Source: Torreya grandis (taxonomy: Eukaryota > Streptophyta > Pinopsida > Cupressales > Taxaceae). From it: a stretch of DNA of 64,000 bases. The notes under the pieces are model-generated. The model had not been told where the DNA came from and did no database searches. It saw only the letters and a list, made by a program, of their open reading frames with translations. This document shows, piece by piece, positions 50,590 to 63,700 of the stretch. Location of the stretch: contig JARHVA010006304.1 in NCBI GenBank assembly GCA_037957365.1, forward strand, positions 141,501 to 205,500. The letters are read 5' to 3'. The translations under genes were made by a program, and so were the position numbers. Within the stretch, counting starts at the first letter, position 1. The number at the start of each line of letters is the position of its first letter.

Positions 50590-53500
50590 ATGTTATCAAT
50601 GGCAATGGGCAGGCAACTGATGAAGATTGAAGTATAGCTTTATCTAACTTCAAATGGTGAAAGAAGGGTCTTTAGAGATAGAGTTAGATTTAAAAACATT
50701 GAATATGTATGGAATCAAGAATTAGTCTAAATTATTCTTCTTTGTGGAGGAGTTGAAACCAATTTCCCAAGAAGAAAAGAGTAGTGCTTTAGTGTACCAA
50801 AGATACAAGGATTTAGTATCAATTCAAATGACATGACTTCATCATGTGGCTTCTAAACCAAAGCTAATGTATTGTATTGATCTTCTTATTCCTATTTTAA
50901 TTGACTATATAATAGATGGAGAACGGAGTATTCATGAAAGAAGTATAAAAAAATTTGCATGCATAGCTCCCATGGCCTTTGAGACTTATTATAAGATCCC
51001 TTTGCCTCATGTCAATCTCCCTTCCTTGAGAGAATGGAAAAATTCCCAAAACTTGGATTCAGTCCTCTCACCTTGGTTAATCCAAGGTTCCCATATTTTC
51101 AAGACCTCAAATGGTGAGATTCATATTGACCAATTCATGGAAGGTGTTAGGGTAGCTATGAATTTATTTAACAGAGCCTTTGGTGCCTCTTCTAATACTT
51201 ATTCATGTAAGGTTTGAGTATCTTATGTCCATTTCATGTTGGAGTGGAACTTAACCCCTCATATTGGAGATTTAATAAGTTTCTTCTTGGCCAAACAATA
51301 TATAGGCATCAAGAGAAAGACTTTCAAGTAATTCTTTATGATATCTTACCTCTTGGATTCACTCCTAGCCTCTATTAATTTCCCTGGCATTTGAAATTGG
51401 TCCCTTAATGGTAGATCTACCATTTCCCATCATTATTTAAAATTACATATATTCAAATACAAGAATCACATGCAATTCATATGTGATGGTATCTTCCCAA
51501 TCATTTTTGAGGAAATCACTGGTATCCCTATGTCTAGGCTACATCCTCTAATCAAAAGACCAGTAAATACCATGAGGGATGTGTGGTTATATCTAGATTG
51601 TACTATAATAAGGATAGAGGGAATCATGGTCTAGCCATACAGATTGCCTATATATGTTCCCAGTAAGCTTGTAGAGCAAGAAATTGCTTATCAAATCATC
51701 CAAGGAATGGATTGGCACTACAAGAAGAATAAGAAAGCTTAGGTTCATCCCTTTCCACTGGCAATTGGTAGAATTATAATCAAGTATTGGAAATAGATAG
51801 AGATTATGGTGGTGCACAGGAACTATTTTGATTTCCAACTAGATGATCTTAAGATGTGGTACCCCAATGATAGAGTGGCTAACCATATTTGGGATAAAAA
51901 GGTCACAAAGGTTGAGTAAAAACATCAAAAAGGTGTGGGATATGATATTTACACAAAGGCAAGGAACTTTAAATAATTCTTGTCTAGGGTTAAAAAATAC
52001 AACATAAATTTAGAACATAGGCTAGTCAAGGATAATAAGCCTTTAGGAGAAATATGGTAGTTACATCTTTTATAGTGTCACTTGTTTCCAGGACCATCTA
52101 AGACTACACATCAAGAACCACCTATTGAGGGACAATGTTCTGAGCCTCAATGGAGAGAATTAACAAAATCACCCCAGGTTAGGCAACCTAAGGATGTAAA
52201 AATAAAAGGTAAGGATGTGATTCAAGGGTCTAGCATTGAGCATGGACCTAGTGAATGTCCCCAAATTCAGGCATCCCCACCAAGGGCTTCTTCCCCAATA
52301 GAGGTTATTAGCATGATTACTTTGAAGTTTGGAGAAATAGTAGAATGTGCCCATATTAATATCATAGCTTCTTATGGTTTGAATAAGGAAGAAGATCCAT
52401 CTCAGGAAGTAGGCAAGGAATTGGTTCCATTGGGTAGTGGAAAGAGATAGGTATAATAGCCTTAGTTCCTCTAGCTCCAAAAAAGAGGCCTAGGTTAACT
52501 TTCACTCATCCTACTAGTGAAATAAACCTCTTAAATGATGATAATCCTATTTATGGACTAGTCATTCCTAACTGGTTTGTTTATGGGAAGTTGTAGAAAA
52601 TCCCATTTATTTCTCCTTCACTAGCTTTGATTTGAGTGGACATAGGTGTTCAAGATAATGTCAAACCTTGGATTCAGGATATGTTGAACAAACAAGCAGA
52701 GAGAAGCATCTAGTTTCTTGACAACAAGGAAAGCCAATGGGTTGGTACCAAAATAGCCTCTAAGAGTTTAAATTTAGAGATTATTGAACAACCAAAGGTG
52801 AAAGAATTTGACCCTCAGGTCTAATTTAATCTAGATACATCAACTCTTGCGAGAGTAGAGACCAAAAAAATTACTGTTGGTACTAACGAGTTCACCTTTT
52901 AGGAGGTGGAACTTTTTTTAGGCTTAAATCCTATTCTAGGGTAGGTAACAAGGGAACATCTTATTTTTCAAGATGTAGCTAGTATGGTAATAGCCCAATC
53001 AATAATAACCTTGGCTGGAGTTTAAGGAATGAAGCAAAAGATTCTCAACTTGGAGAAAGAAAAATAAGATTTAGAAGCTTAGCTCCTTTTAATTCCTAAG
53101 GATGTATTGCAAGCATTGAATATGTCCTTGATGGATGCATTTGAGAATTTGAAAATCATCAAGTCTAGATTTAGTACTGTGGACCATCAAGCTGAGATGA
53201 CATAAGCCTTAATCACCCAGTGGCAAAATTCTCAAGCTTAGATAGAGGAGATCATCAAGGTGCATAAGAAAAAGTAGGTATTAGACTTCAAGATTATCAA
53301 ACTTAGACATCTAGGCATCTTCATGGTATTTTTGATAGATAAGCAAGAGGATTTGATCACCTAGAGCAATGATGTTAAAGACTTCATCAAGAGAGACATA
53401 GAATTGGTAAACCAGATTAAGAAACTTCTAAGGAATCTATTAGACAACCCTTCCAAAACCATTACTATAGGCTTGATTGATGATGAAGACTTCAAGAAGA

Positions 53501-54990
53501 GGGATGGTACTCTCATTCAAAGCATCAAATATAGAAAAGGTCATTCAGGTAAGGATAACTAGAAGACCCTTGATACCATTATTTTTGTAGGGAAGTAAAA
53601 TGTATCAAGGAACTTATATCTTGGGCAGATAGTGAATTTGATAAGTTAGCAGATAAAGTAGAGGATTATATAATGAAGCTTATAGTGGATTTTGAGCTGA
53701 TCAAGGAACAATACACTAATGTGAAAGACTTCCTTAGACAAGGCTAATTTAAGGGCCCACCAATGAAATTCTTAAGAGAATTTTCTTTTTGTAAAGTATA
53801 TGCTAGTCTGTTAGCATATATTCTTTCTTGTCACATTGACATGTGACCTTCCACATTGTATCTTTATATTAAGGATAGCTATCCTTATTCACGTGTTGAT
53901 ATTTTTAAATTTAACTGGTTAACCACATATGTTTCTAATAAATAGGTGGATGGTTACCATTTGTAAGGGAGGGTTTTTGAACAATTGATACCAGGAGCAT
54001 TTAATATAACTAAGGAATTCTAAAAATAATCTTAGGTCCTCCTTTCAATTCCTAAGGACAAATTGCAAGCATTGAATATATCTTTGATGGATGCATTTGA
54101 GAATTTGAAAAGCATCAAATCTAGATTGAGTGTTTTGGACCATCAAGTTGAGATGGCACAAGCCTTAATCACCAAATGGTAGAATTATCAAGCTCAGATG
54201 GAGGATCTCATCAAGGTGCATAAGACAAAGTAGGTATTATACTTCAATATTATCAAACTTAAACATATAGACATCCTCATGGTAGTTTTGATAGATAAAC
54301 AAGAGGATTTGATCACATGGAGAAATGATGTTAAGGACATCATCAAGAGAGAGATATATCTGGTAAATTGGATTGAGCAACTTTTGGGGAATCTATTAGA
54401 TAACCCTTCTCAAACCTCTACTATAGGTCTGATTGATGATAAAGACTTCAACAAAAGGGTTGGTACTCACATTCAAAACATCAAAGGAAACAAAGGTCAT
54501 TTAGCTAAGGACAACCAAAAGACCCTTGATATGATTATTTTTTCAAGGAAGCAAATTGCAAAAGCACAAGTATCAAAGAACTTGTATCTTGGATAGACAG
54601 TGAATTTGACAAGTTAGCAGATAAAGAAGAGGATTGTCTAATGAAGCCTATAGTGGATTTTGAGCTTATCAAGGAATAATACACCAAGGTGAAATACTTC
54701 CTCAGACAGATATAATTGAAGGGCCCACCATTGAAATTCTTAAGAGAAATTTCTTTTTGTATAGTATATGTTAGTCTATTAGCATATACTCCTTGTCATG
54801 TTGACATGTGACCTTCCACATTGTATATTTATAATAAGGACAACTATCCTTATTCACATGTTGATATTTTGAAATTTAACTAGTTAACTACATATGTTTC
54901 TTATAAATAGGCCAATTATTACAATCTATAAGGGAGATTTTTTGAGAAATTGATACCATGAACATTTAATACAACTAAGGAATTTTGAAA
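50590..54990 (+). pseudogene. ORF-X copy B, inside E4 3' LTR
   Basis: Second copy of the unrecognised frame, beginning MLSMAMGRQLMKIEV. Best preserved at 50846-51217 (MAFETYYKIPLPHVNLPSL in part, LDSVLSPWLIQGSH, FMEGVRVAMNLFNRAFG) and 52082-52450 (EPPIEGQCSEPQWREL, KELVPLGSGK). The probable coiled-coil part (QALNMSLMDAFENLKIIKSR) is at about 53105-53160 and again in the tandem copy at 54070-54120. A frameshift lies near 50680 and another near 52450. The same peptide blocks are kept in both LTR copies although many intervening bases differ, which supports a coding past. Product and function are unknown. Confidence 0.6.
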
Positions 54991-54995
54991 ATATT
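53079..54995. repeat. ~0.96-kb tandem duplication in E4 3' LTR
   Basis: Unit 1 is 53079-54029 and unit 2 is 54030-54995. Both run from CTTAG(C/G)TCCT...CAATTCC/TAATTCC to the aaggaattctaaaa region. The left LTR has one copy (about 29848-30800). The duplication spans the C-terminal part of ORF-X and accounts for the length difference between the two LTRs (971 bp). Confidence 0.85.
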
Positions 54996-55699
54996 GTTTG
55001 GATAGTTTTGTTAAATGTTTATGATATCTCTTAATTATGTAAATTTGTGTTGAATTTGAATGATTCTTCTTGTTTTGAGTCACATTATTTATCATATGGT
55101 AGTTAATTTGTGTTGAATGCTAGATTAACTATAAATATTTCAAGTATACTTTATTTTATTTGCTCTACATTTGGATGTACTTATGTTATTCAGATCATAA
55201 TAGAAAAATTTTAAAGTAAACTTTTTTCTTACTTATGATTCATACTTTTCCTCTGAATCTTGCCTAAGTTGTGATGTAATTTGAGCTTATGTTATTTTAT
55301 AACATAAATTGGTTTAATGTGTATTTAATGTAATTTGAATTTTGTCATAATATTTGATATGAAAACCTGCAATCACATCTCTTCCTTCCTTACCCTTCCT
55401 TTTTCTTCTTTTTTTTTAATCAAGATTCACTCTAGCTTAAATATCATTGTTAATAATAATTTATTTTAACTTCCGAGTCCTTGAAATTACTAAGTATTCA
55501 AATTGTGTAGACCTTAGTGGATCCCAACCACTAAATCAAATAAATATTATGGATAGTTTTCATACTTTGCTTCTATTTCACTAGAGACAATCATTGAATA
55601 GTCACAAACTGCATCTCATACCATGGATTCTCAGAATCCTAAAATGAGAAGTGTTCTTCAACACTAAGAGCACCTGTGGTACTGTTTGAAGCATCAACA

Positions 55700-55704
55700 C
55701 TACA
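55700..55704. repeat. Right target-site duplication of E4 (CTACA)
   Basis: Identical to 25417-25421 and directly follows the CA end of the right LTR. Confidence 0.9.
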
Positions 55705-56119
55705 CTCAAAATTTCAAGATGGTATAAGAACATGAATTGTATAATTTTGAGTCTAGTTTCCAAAACACTAATTTATTTTAAACATAGTTAAGTATAAATA
55801 GGTCAAAATCTAAAAATCGAAGAAGAACTCATGTTTTTTAAGAAAACAAAGTAGATATCCATCCATGAGATCCCTCATTGAGCTATATCTAATCCCAATC
55901 ATATCTATCTTACCAAAACACATCTTTAATACCCAATACCTAATTGAATACTTGATTAAATACCTAAGCCATATCTTGAAAGGAGAGGGGACATTATCAT
56001 GCTTGAAAATTAGTAAAAGGGTAATTATTAGATGAATAGATAAATTAGAGTGGGCATTATCAAATCAAGGGGTAAAGGTTAAGGGGCATTATCATCCTTG
56101 TTTTACATTTTATCCCTTC

Positions 56120-56169
56120 ATGACTTCACTAGAACATAATGTGTACATGTTATATTCTAGTGAAGTCAT
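56120..56169. repeat. 50-bp near-palindrome inside left foldback arm
   Basis: ATGACTTCACTAGAA and its complement TTCTAGTGAAGTCAT flank a centre with TGTACA; about three mismatched pairs. The right arm carries the counterpart at 57551-57600. A shorter related segment (ACATAGTGTGTACATGTTAT) follows near 56181. Confidence 0.85.
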
Positions 56170-56701
56170 AATGACATAACTATAACATAGTGTGTACATG
56201 TTATTCTATGGTTAAATTTTAAAATAAATATTTTTGGCTTGGAAATGTCTTGGATTCTTGATCCAAAGGCTTGGACCTATCAACACATAGTTGAATCTAA
56301 GATCTTTAATAAAAAATAATAAAATTCAACATCTAATACCAAAAACACTATGAATTTCAACAATATAATTCATAAAATTATTACAACAATGAACATGCTC
56401 TCTTTTTTCCAAATATATGATTTTTTAAATTTTTGGACTATTTTAAGGTTTCCATCTATATTGATTTCTAACTATAACATTATTAATCCACTAAAGCTAC
56501 AAATATACATGTCTATATATGTTTATATATTTATTTAATTTCATTTATCCAAATGCAAAACAATTATATGGTCATAAACTAGGCCTAATTCTACATGCAT
56601 TCAAAAAAACTTATTTTTAATTCTACATGCATTCAAAAAAACTAATTTTCATTTTTTTTGTAATTATCAATTTTTGTCAGTTTTCAATATATAGTTACTT
56701 G

Positions 56702-56704
<3 letters not shown>

Positions 56705-56783
<79 letters not shown>
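56705..56783. repeat. (TA)n microsatellite
   Basis: Pure TA run of almost 80 bp in the central part of the foldback. Confidence 0.95.
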
Positions 56784-56786
<3 letters not shown>

Positions 56787-56938
56787 TTTAAAATTATAAA
56801 ATTATATGTCTTTTTAAATTTTTAGACCATATATTTGTTATTTTGTTTTTTATTTAATCATATCAACTTTGATATAATTAAATTATTTTTTATTTTTATT
56901 TTATATTATCAAATTTCAAATATTTTTTATAATTTTTA

Positions 56939-56940
<2 letters not shown>

Positions 56941-56989
<49 letters not shown>
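56941..56989. repeat. (AC)n microsatellite
   Basis: About 24 AC units followed by a short GA run, in the foldback centre. Confidence 0.95.
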
Positions 56990-56992
<3 letters not shown>

Positions 56993-57879
56993 AGAGACAT
57001 ATACATATAAACATATATATTTCAAGTAAATATATCTTCAAAATTGATAAAAATGGATAATTGGTTGTGCAACTCCCCCTAACTACCTTAAAAAAAATTA
57101 AAATTAGTTTTTGTAAATGTGTGTAGAATTAGGCCTAGTTTATGACCATATAATTATTTTGCATTTGGATAAATTAAATTAAATAAATATATAAACATAT
57201 ATAGACATGTATATTTTTAGCTTTAGTGGCTTAATAATGTTATACTTAGAAATCAATATAGATGGAAACCTTAAAATAGTCCAAAATTTTAAAAAATCAT
57301 ATATTTGGGGAAAAAAAAAGAGCATGCTCATTTTTGTAATAATTTTATCAATTATAATGTTGAAATTCATAGTGTTTTTGGTATTAGATGTTGAATTTCA
57401 TTATTATTTATTAAAGATCTTAGATTCAACTGTGTGTTGATAGGTCCAAGCCTTTGGATTAGGAATCCAAGACATTTCCAAGCCAAAAGGATTTATTTTA
57501 AAATTTAACCATAGAATAGCATGTACACACTATGTTATAGTTATGTCATTATGACTTCACTAGAATATAACATGTACACACTATGTTCTAGTGAATTCAT
57601 GAAGGGATAAAATGTAAAGCAAGGATGATAATGCCCCTATCCTTTACCCCTTGATTTGATAATTACCCCTCTAATTTATCTATTCATCTAATAATTACCC
57701 TTTTACTAATTTTCAAGCATGATAATGCCCCCTTTCCTTTTAAGATATGGATTAGGTTTTTAATCAAGTATTAAATTAGGTATTGTGTATTAAATATATG
57801 GTTTGGTAAGATAGATATGATTGGGATTAGATATGGGTACTCAGCATCAAGATATGGATCAAGTATTTAATTAATTAGG

Positions 57880-58450
57880 GCATACTTAAGTCGGTAGGGC
57901 AAGAATGATAGGTAGATAGGGCATACTCATGTAAGTAAAGTAGGTAGGGCATACTAAATTACAAAAAGGTAGGTAGGACATAATAAATATAAATATATGG
58001 TTTAGGTATTTAGGTAAGACATACTCAAGATCAATATATTTCTTAGATTATCAATTAGGTAGGGCATACTCAAGTAGGTATAGTAGGTAGAGCATACTTC
58101 AGTAGATAAAATTGGCAAAGCATAATCAATAATATAGATCTATTACATACATAACATGATTCAAAAATTTGTTTCTCATTATATTTAGTGGGAATCAAGC
58201 TTCCCTTACCAATAGCATAAGATAAGTAGGTATGGGATAGGTAAGTAGGTAGGACAAGAATATATGCAAGTTAGAGATCATGAAATAAGCTTCCCTTGAT
58301 AATGAATAATATATTATAGAAATGACAAGTAGGTAGGATAAGAACAAAGATACATATCACTAAGCCAACTTACCTTAACATATCAAGTAGGTCATAGCTA
58401 AGTAGGTAGGGTAAGAACAAAGTTATCTATCATAAAGTAAGCTTCGATTG
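57880..58450. repeat. Degenerate GGTAGGGCATACT repeats
   Basis: A motif like AGTAGGTAGGGCATACT recurs about a dozen times at irregular 20-60 bp spacing (for example near 57913, 57948, 58060 and 58085), later as GTAGGTAGGACAAGAA (near 58240, 58331 and 58403). No gene is seen in the interval. Confidence 0.6.
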
Positions 58451-58579
58451 ATTACTATGCCTTAATCTAGAAGCAAATCAAAGATATATATCGGGAAGGA
58501 AAATTTTCCTTGATAGTTATGTTATAATATATTGATATATATTGGGAATTCAAGCTTGACTTAATATGTTAATGGGTAA

Positions 58580-59892
58580 AGTAAAGATATATATTAGGAA
58601 GGAAATCTTCCCTTGCCTTACTCCTTAACATAGATGAAGTACGTAGGGAAAGTTTCCCTTTCCTTATTAGGTAAGGAAATCTTGAGATCATGGTAGGGAT
58701 TTTAGAATGGTATATGTATATATGTATGTATGTATGTATATGTATATATATATATATATATGGTAGGGGCCTCATTCCTACACTATCCTTTGATATACTA
58801 TATTGGGAACTAGGGCATAATCAGAATATGAAAAGGACCCATTGTAGCCTTTAGGTCCCACTGACCATGCCCAAACTTTCATTATCCCCTCCCTAATACA
58901 CTTAAGTCATATGCCCTTCCTTCCCTTTATAAATCAAGTTTGGTATAGATCAATTTGGATTGGGAAATACATTCTACCATCTACTGGATTGGAACACACT
59001 CTACCAGATTAATAACCACCTATCTATCTATTTATCTATCTAATGATATGATCTACTATGGACATACTCTCAATGACATAGATAAAATGAAAAATAAAAT
59101 ATGGGGTTAGGATTTGAATCATCATTAATCAATCCCTCATTATTCTTCATTATCCCTAATCACTTCGTCATCAACAATCATCATCCCTAGTCACTCCCTC
59201 ATCATCCCTTATCACTCCCTTATCACTCACTCCTCATCCCTTATCATTCCTAATGAAATATAAAAAATAAAAGCTAGATATCAGGAATTAAAAATTTCAT
59301 TCATAGATATGCCTTATTCCATTTTTATCTATAAATAATCAAATCTTCCCTTGATTTGATGTCAGGGAAACCAAAGCTAGATATCAAGAAGACAAGCTTC
59401 CCTTTCCTTATTCCTTGGTGTAGATAAAGTAGGTAGGGAAAGTTTACATTTCCTTATCGGATATAGAAAGTTTGAGATTGGGGTAGGGCCTTCAAAATTA
59501 TACACCCCATATATCTATAGTGGGGTACCCATTCCTATGCTATCCATTGATATACTATATTGGGGACTGAAGAATAATCATAATATGATAGGGCCCTAAT
59601 TTGGCCTTAAAGGCCTACTGGGTCATTTCCAATATTTAAGTATCCTCAATTGATACCTTATATTAAGGAATGTACCCTTCATTTCATTAATATATCATGT
59701 TGGATATAGATTAGGTTAGGTAAAAATTGAATTGGGTTGGGAAACACAATATACTAGATACCAAATTAGAACGCACTCTACCTGATTGGTGAAAACCTAT
59801 CTATCTATCTATCTATAAATATTCTATGCTATGAACATACTCCCAATGACATGTAGATAAAAATTGAACTCAACTATGGGGTTGGGATTGGA
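58580..59892. repeat. ~0.78-kb tandem duplication
   Basis: Copy 1 (about 58580-59113) and copy 2 (about 59370-59892) share, in order, GTAGGGAAAGTTT, TTGATATACTATATTGGG, AATCA.AATATGA, a CTATCTATCTAT microsatellite (59018 and 59790) and CAATGACAT. Offset is 774-790 bp. Between them (59130-59250) lie short repeats like TCATCCCTAATCACTCCC. A tatatgtatg microsatellite (58710-58762) creates a spurious frame. No gene was recognised. Confidence 0.75.
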
Positions 59893-60700
59893 ATTCTCAA
59901 CTAGTCTCTAGTTTCTCCTATCTATATAGATATAAATTAAGATTCTCAACTCTGGGATTGGAATTACTAAATGCCTAATTGGGATTTTAAATTATAGGAT
60001 GTAATTTGAGGGTCAATAAACCCAACTTACATAACACCCTAAATCAAACAATCCACCAATTCAATAATGAAGGAAAATTTGGAAAAATTTATCTTTTTTA
60101 ACCTAATTACAACTATAGAATGAGATATAGGGCTCAATCATCCCCAATTTTATCACAAATGTAATCACAAAAGTAAATGGGTGTAATATAAATCCATTTA
60201 ACTTAAATGTGATTATAATATATTACTTGGGGATAATTAAACCTAATTTCAGTTGTATAAGATATGATTTGGACATCAATCAAGAGGCAAGTGAATCAAA
60301 TAATATTTTAATGATGGTTATATGATATATAACTATGAAAATATACCATGTAAACACTATATTTACATATTTAAATATAGTTCATATACATTATCTTCAT
60401 AATAGACAAAAACTCTTATTTAAATGACTATTTTTTTAACTTCAATCAATAATTTTATCCCACCTACATTCTATACATCATTATACAACCTACAAGTCAA
60501 CGAAAAAAGTTATCAAGTTGTTTTTTGGACCCCATCTTCAAAAACTATCATGTTCATCTATTCATTAGTGATGGATCTTATTCAAAGAAGAGGATGAAGT
60601 TGAAGCATAAAACACCAAAGTAATTACAAGTGTCAATAAAAATATAAAAGGTACTAATGTAAGTGTTTCACTTGAGATAAGGTAAAAACATTATACCTAA
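59893..60700. other. Unassigned AT-rich interval
   Basis: No coding signal, repeat or transposon end was recognised. It may include 5' parts of the decayed gene that follows. Confidence 0.5.
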
Positions 60701-63700
60701 TGAACCAAATGTCATAGATAATGATGAAATGGATAACGACGATGAATGTTTACCTATAATTTAATATTATGTTTCAATACCACATTCAAAGTATGATATT
60801 TTCAATTTTTTTGATGATTAGTCTATGCCTAATGATTTACCCTCTTAACAATGAATAAAATTACATATAAACATCGAATGATGAAAGTAAAAATGAATAA
60901 AATTATATGAAAACACTAAAAAATTAAAGTAACAATGAGTAAACTAGTAATGAAGATAAAGATATGGAAACACCATCTCAAAAAATTCCACCATTAGTAA
61001 TACCTCCAAGTATTTTTCATATAAAAGGAAAATTATTAATTAAATTGGATGAAAACATTGTAAAACCAATGCAAAATAAAATGTATGAATGTCATTCAAG
61101 AAGATTAGATGAAAGAATTTTCGATAATTTCGAACATAGATGGTAAAAATAAAGAAATTTATGAAAATATAGATGATTCATATCATAATATAGGTATGAA
61201 AACACATAAAAAAATATTATAATTCTATCCAACACATAATTACAACTTGTGCAGTAACTGGTAAAACAAGGAGAAAACACTTGATTTTAAAAACTAGTTG
61301 AACATTGAACATAAACACAAAAGTAATAATGAAAGCAATTGGAATATGTAAAATACTTAATGATTCCAATGCCAATGATCTCTAGGAATTATCTAGTAGA
61401 CTTCCATGAAAGGACAAGGCTATAATTGATTCTCTCAAATATTTACTTGCATAATTTTGAAAAGGAAATACAAGAGTTTCACCCAATTCAAGATATGTAG
61501 TGTAAAGAAGAGTTGGTTCTTGTAACCATAAAACATAGCTAAAAAAAAATTTAGATATGATCTAAACACAATTATAATCTAATATTTTAGAAAAACATCC
61601 AAAAATTTAAATTCATCAAAGATATTTTTAGATGTACAAACCCTTTTTTATAAAAATAAATAACACTTGTACCAATTGTTATTGTAGGCAACATGTTTAA
61701 TTTTCAATGCACTATTATGTTTTTTTTAATATAAGTTGTAATTTACATACTAACAACATTTTTTAGGAGTTTGAAATATAATTTCTACCAAAATCATCAA
61801 GGAAATTTATTCTGACCATTTTTTTTGAAAGACTAAATGGGTAATTTTTTATAACAAAGCATGTTTGGATGGAAATTATAGCATTTACAGTCGATTGCCA
61901 AAATTATAAAATTGAATCCATGAGGAGAGTATAAGTGTAATTTGACATGAATTATTTGGTTTGAGAAAATATAAATATGTGACATATCGATTAAAAGATG
62001 GAAAATAATCTAAAAGGTGTGAGCTTGTTACAAAATAAATACTTATTTTAGAATTTATTATCAAATTCATAGAGGAAATTATTTGTGAGTATGTAAGGCA
62101 CACCCATAGGGATATATGGTTGGATGAACATTTGAAGTTAATCAAGGATACATTCCCACTTGGTTATATTATTTTAGTAGACAACTTTGTTAATAAGTAC
62201 ACATTCAAACCATAAATGGAAGTTTAGTCATAGCATTACAACTTACTATATGTTGCCATATTCATACATTACCATTAATGCATGCACCTAATAGTATAAA
62301 TTAATATTAAAAAATATTAAGGGAGTACCATTTCTATATCGATGATGATTGATCACATTTTATAGAGTACGTGCAAGGTTATTTTGAGATGTTTTATGAA
62401 AAGTTGACTGAGAGGAACATTACTTTCAATCAACATTACATTTGGTCAGATAATTACACATCACAACTCAAGAATTAAAATAATTTTCAATGGTTGAGAA
62501 AGATTTACATTACCACTAGTGTATGGCATATATTTATTTTCCTTAAGTCTAATCATGGAAAAGGGTAACATGGTAGTGTTGGATCATGTGTAAAAAGAAC
62601 CATTGCAATAAAGGAATTGAAGTTTGAAGATGGTTTCATTTTGATTGATGCAATAACCATTATTGAATGGTGTAATGAGAAATAGGGCCATAATACTCAA
62701 TAAAATTCTATTTTTTGTTGATATTTATGGTTGATAGAGGAAGAAAATTGGAAAAGTATGAGGATTGTACAACTGTAATGGGATCAAGTGATATCCACTC
62801 ATTCCATATCTCAAATGTAGGTTGTTGGAATATTTATATGAGACACTTGAAATATTTATATTCTATAGGAATGTAATTTGTTAGGAATGAGTATGAGTCA
62901 AAGGAGTGGGTGGATGAATGGAGCTATCGACCTTTAATTCCAATCAACACCTATTAAGTTCAACCAGTATTATAAATTATATATATGACATCTCCACTTG
63001 AAATTGACCATGTATCTAATCTAGTGCAACCATATAGAAGATTAATCATTATCTATAACTTATTCTCATTATCTATCTTAACATTGTCATTAAAATTTAT
63101 TTTTTGTGATATAGGGCATATTTTTATAGTTATTGTTGATGAGGACAAAAAAGAGGGAACACATTACTACTTATGTTGATGTGTAGAGGTATTTTTTAAC
63201 TTCCCTATTCATAGATGGAGAAAACATTTACTATCCCACTAGGTCTATGATAGTCAATGGAACTTGGCTTTGATGGTATCTTATCAAAATTTATATTTAT
63301 AGTTGTTTAAAGAATTTCAAACACATAGGAAGATATTTCACTATTGAAATTTAGTTCTTGAAATAAATATTAAATTTATCAAATATCATGGAAGGTCATT
63401 AAACAAGAATCTATGTAAAGTTCATGAGTCAAAACATTAATTTATTCTTTCTATTATCAAGATTATAGAAGGTCTTAGTGATTTATTGGGATTGAAATTC
63501 TAAGGTATGTTGACTTCTCAAATGTATATTTATTGAAATTTACCATTTTTTGATTTTTTAGGTAGTACATATAAATTTCAATTTTAATTACTTATTATTA
63601 TTTTTTTAGGCCAGTGGTACCAAATAAGCTTACACATTCACATGGTTGGCACTGTTAGTAAATAATATCATATTATTGAAGCTAAGAGAAGCTTAATAAA

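Larger units (their letters stand above)
25422..55699 (+). mobile_element. E4: Ty3/gypsy element with giant ORF-bearing LTRs
   Basis: Long direct repeats flank a gag-pol internal region (41497-48645). The left LTR starts TGTTAATACC at 25422 and ends CATCAACA at 41496; the right starts TGTTGAGACC at 48646 and ends CATCAACA at 55699. Identical 5-bp duplications CTACA lie at 25417-25421 and 55700-55704, so this is one inserted unit and not a chance duplication. Without the nested E5 (9,987 bp plus a 5-bp duplication) the element is about 20.3 kb. LTR lengths are about 6.08 kb (left) and 7.05 kb (right); a tandem duplication of about 0.96 kb in the right LTR explains the difference. No clear TGG-type primer site follows the left LTR. 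Confidence 0.92.
48646..55699 (+). repeat. 3' LTR of E4 (7,054 bp)
   Basis: It runs from TGTTGAGACC to CATCAACA and matches the left LTR throughout. It contains the hairpin units (49440-49770), ORF-X copy B (50590 to about 54990) and an internal tandem duplication of about 0.96 kb (53079-54995) absent from the left LTR. Confidence 0.92.
55885..57834. repeat. Large inverted repeat (foldback), arms ~0.82 kb
   Basis: The left arm (55885 to about 56713) is the reverse complement of the right arm (about 57018 to 57834). Landmarks: atatctaatcccaatcatat (start of left) against atatgattgggattagatat (end of right); the gene-free stretch ggcttggaaatgtcttgg against its complement near 57470; and aggcctaatt against its complement near 57130. 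Arms differ by scattered substitutions. The centre holds (TA)n (56705-56783) and (AC)n (56941-56989). Open frames at 56350-56538 and 57179-57370 are the two arms of the same sequence and are not genes. No target duplication or transposase is seen. It may be a foldback or Mutator-like non-autonomous transposon, or a two-copy inverted duplication. Confidence 0.85.

Noticed and set aside
57179..57370. Pair of similar small proteins at 56350-56538 and 57179-57370
   Set aside because: They are the two arms of the foldback read in opposite directions. Similarity comes from the inverted repeat and not from coding constraint.
58569..58775. 68-residue frame rich in Tyr-Ile-His
   Set aside because: It is produced by the tatatgtatg microsatellite.
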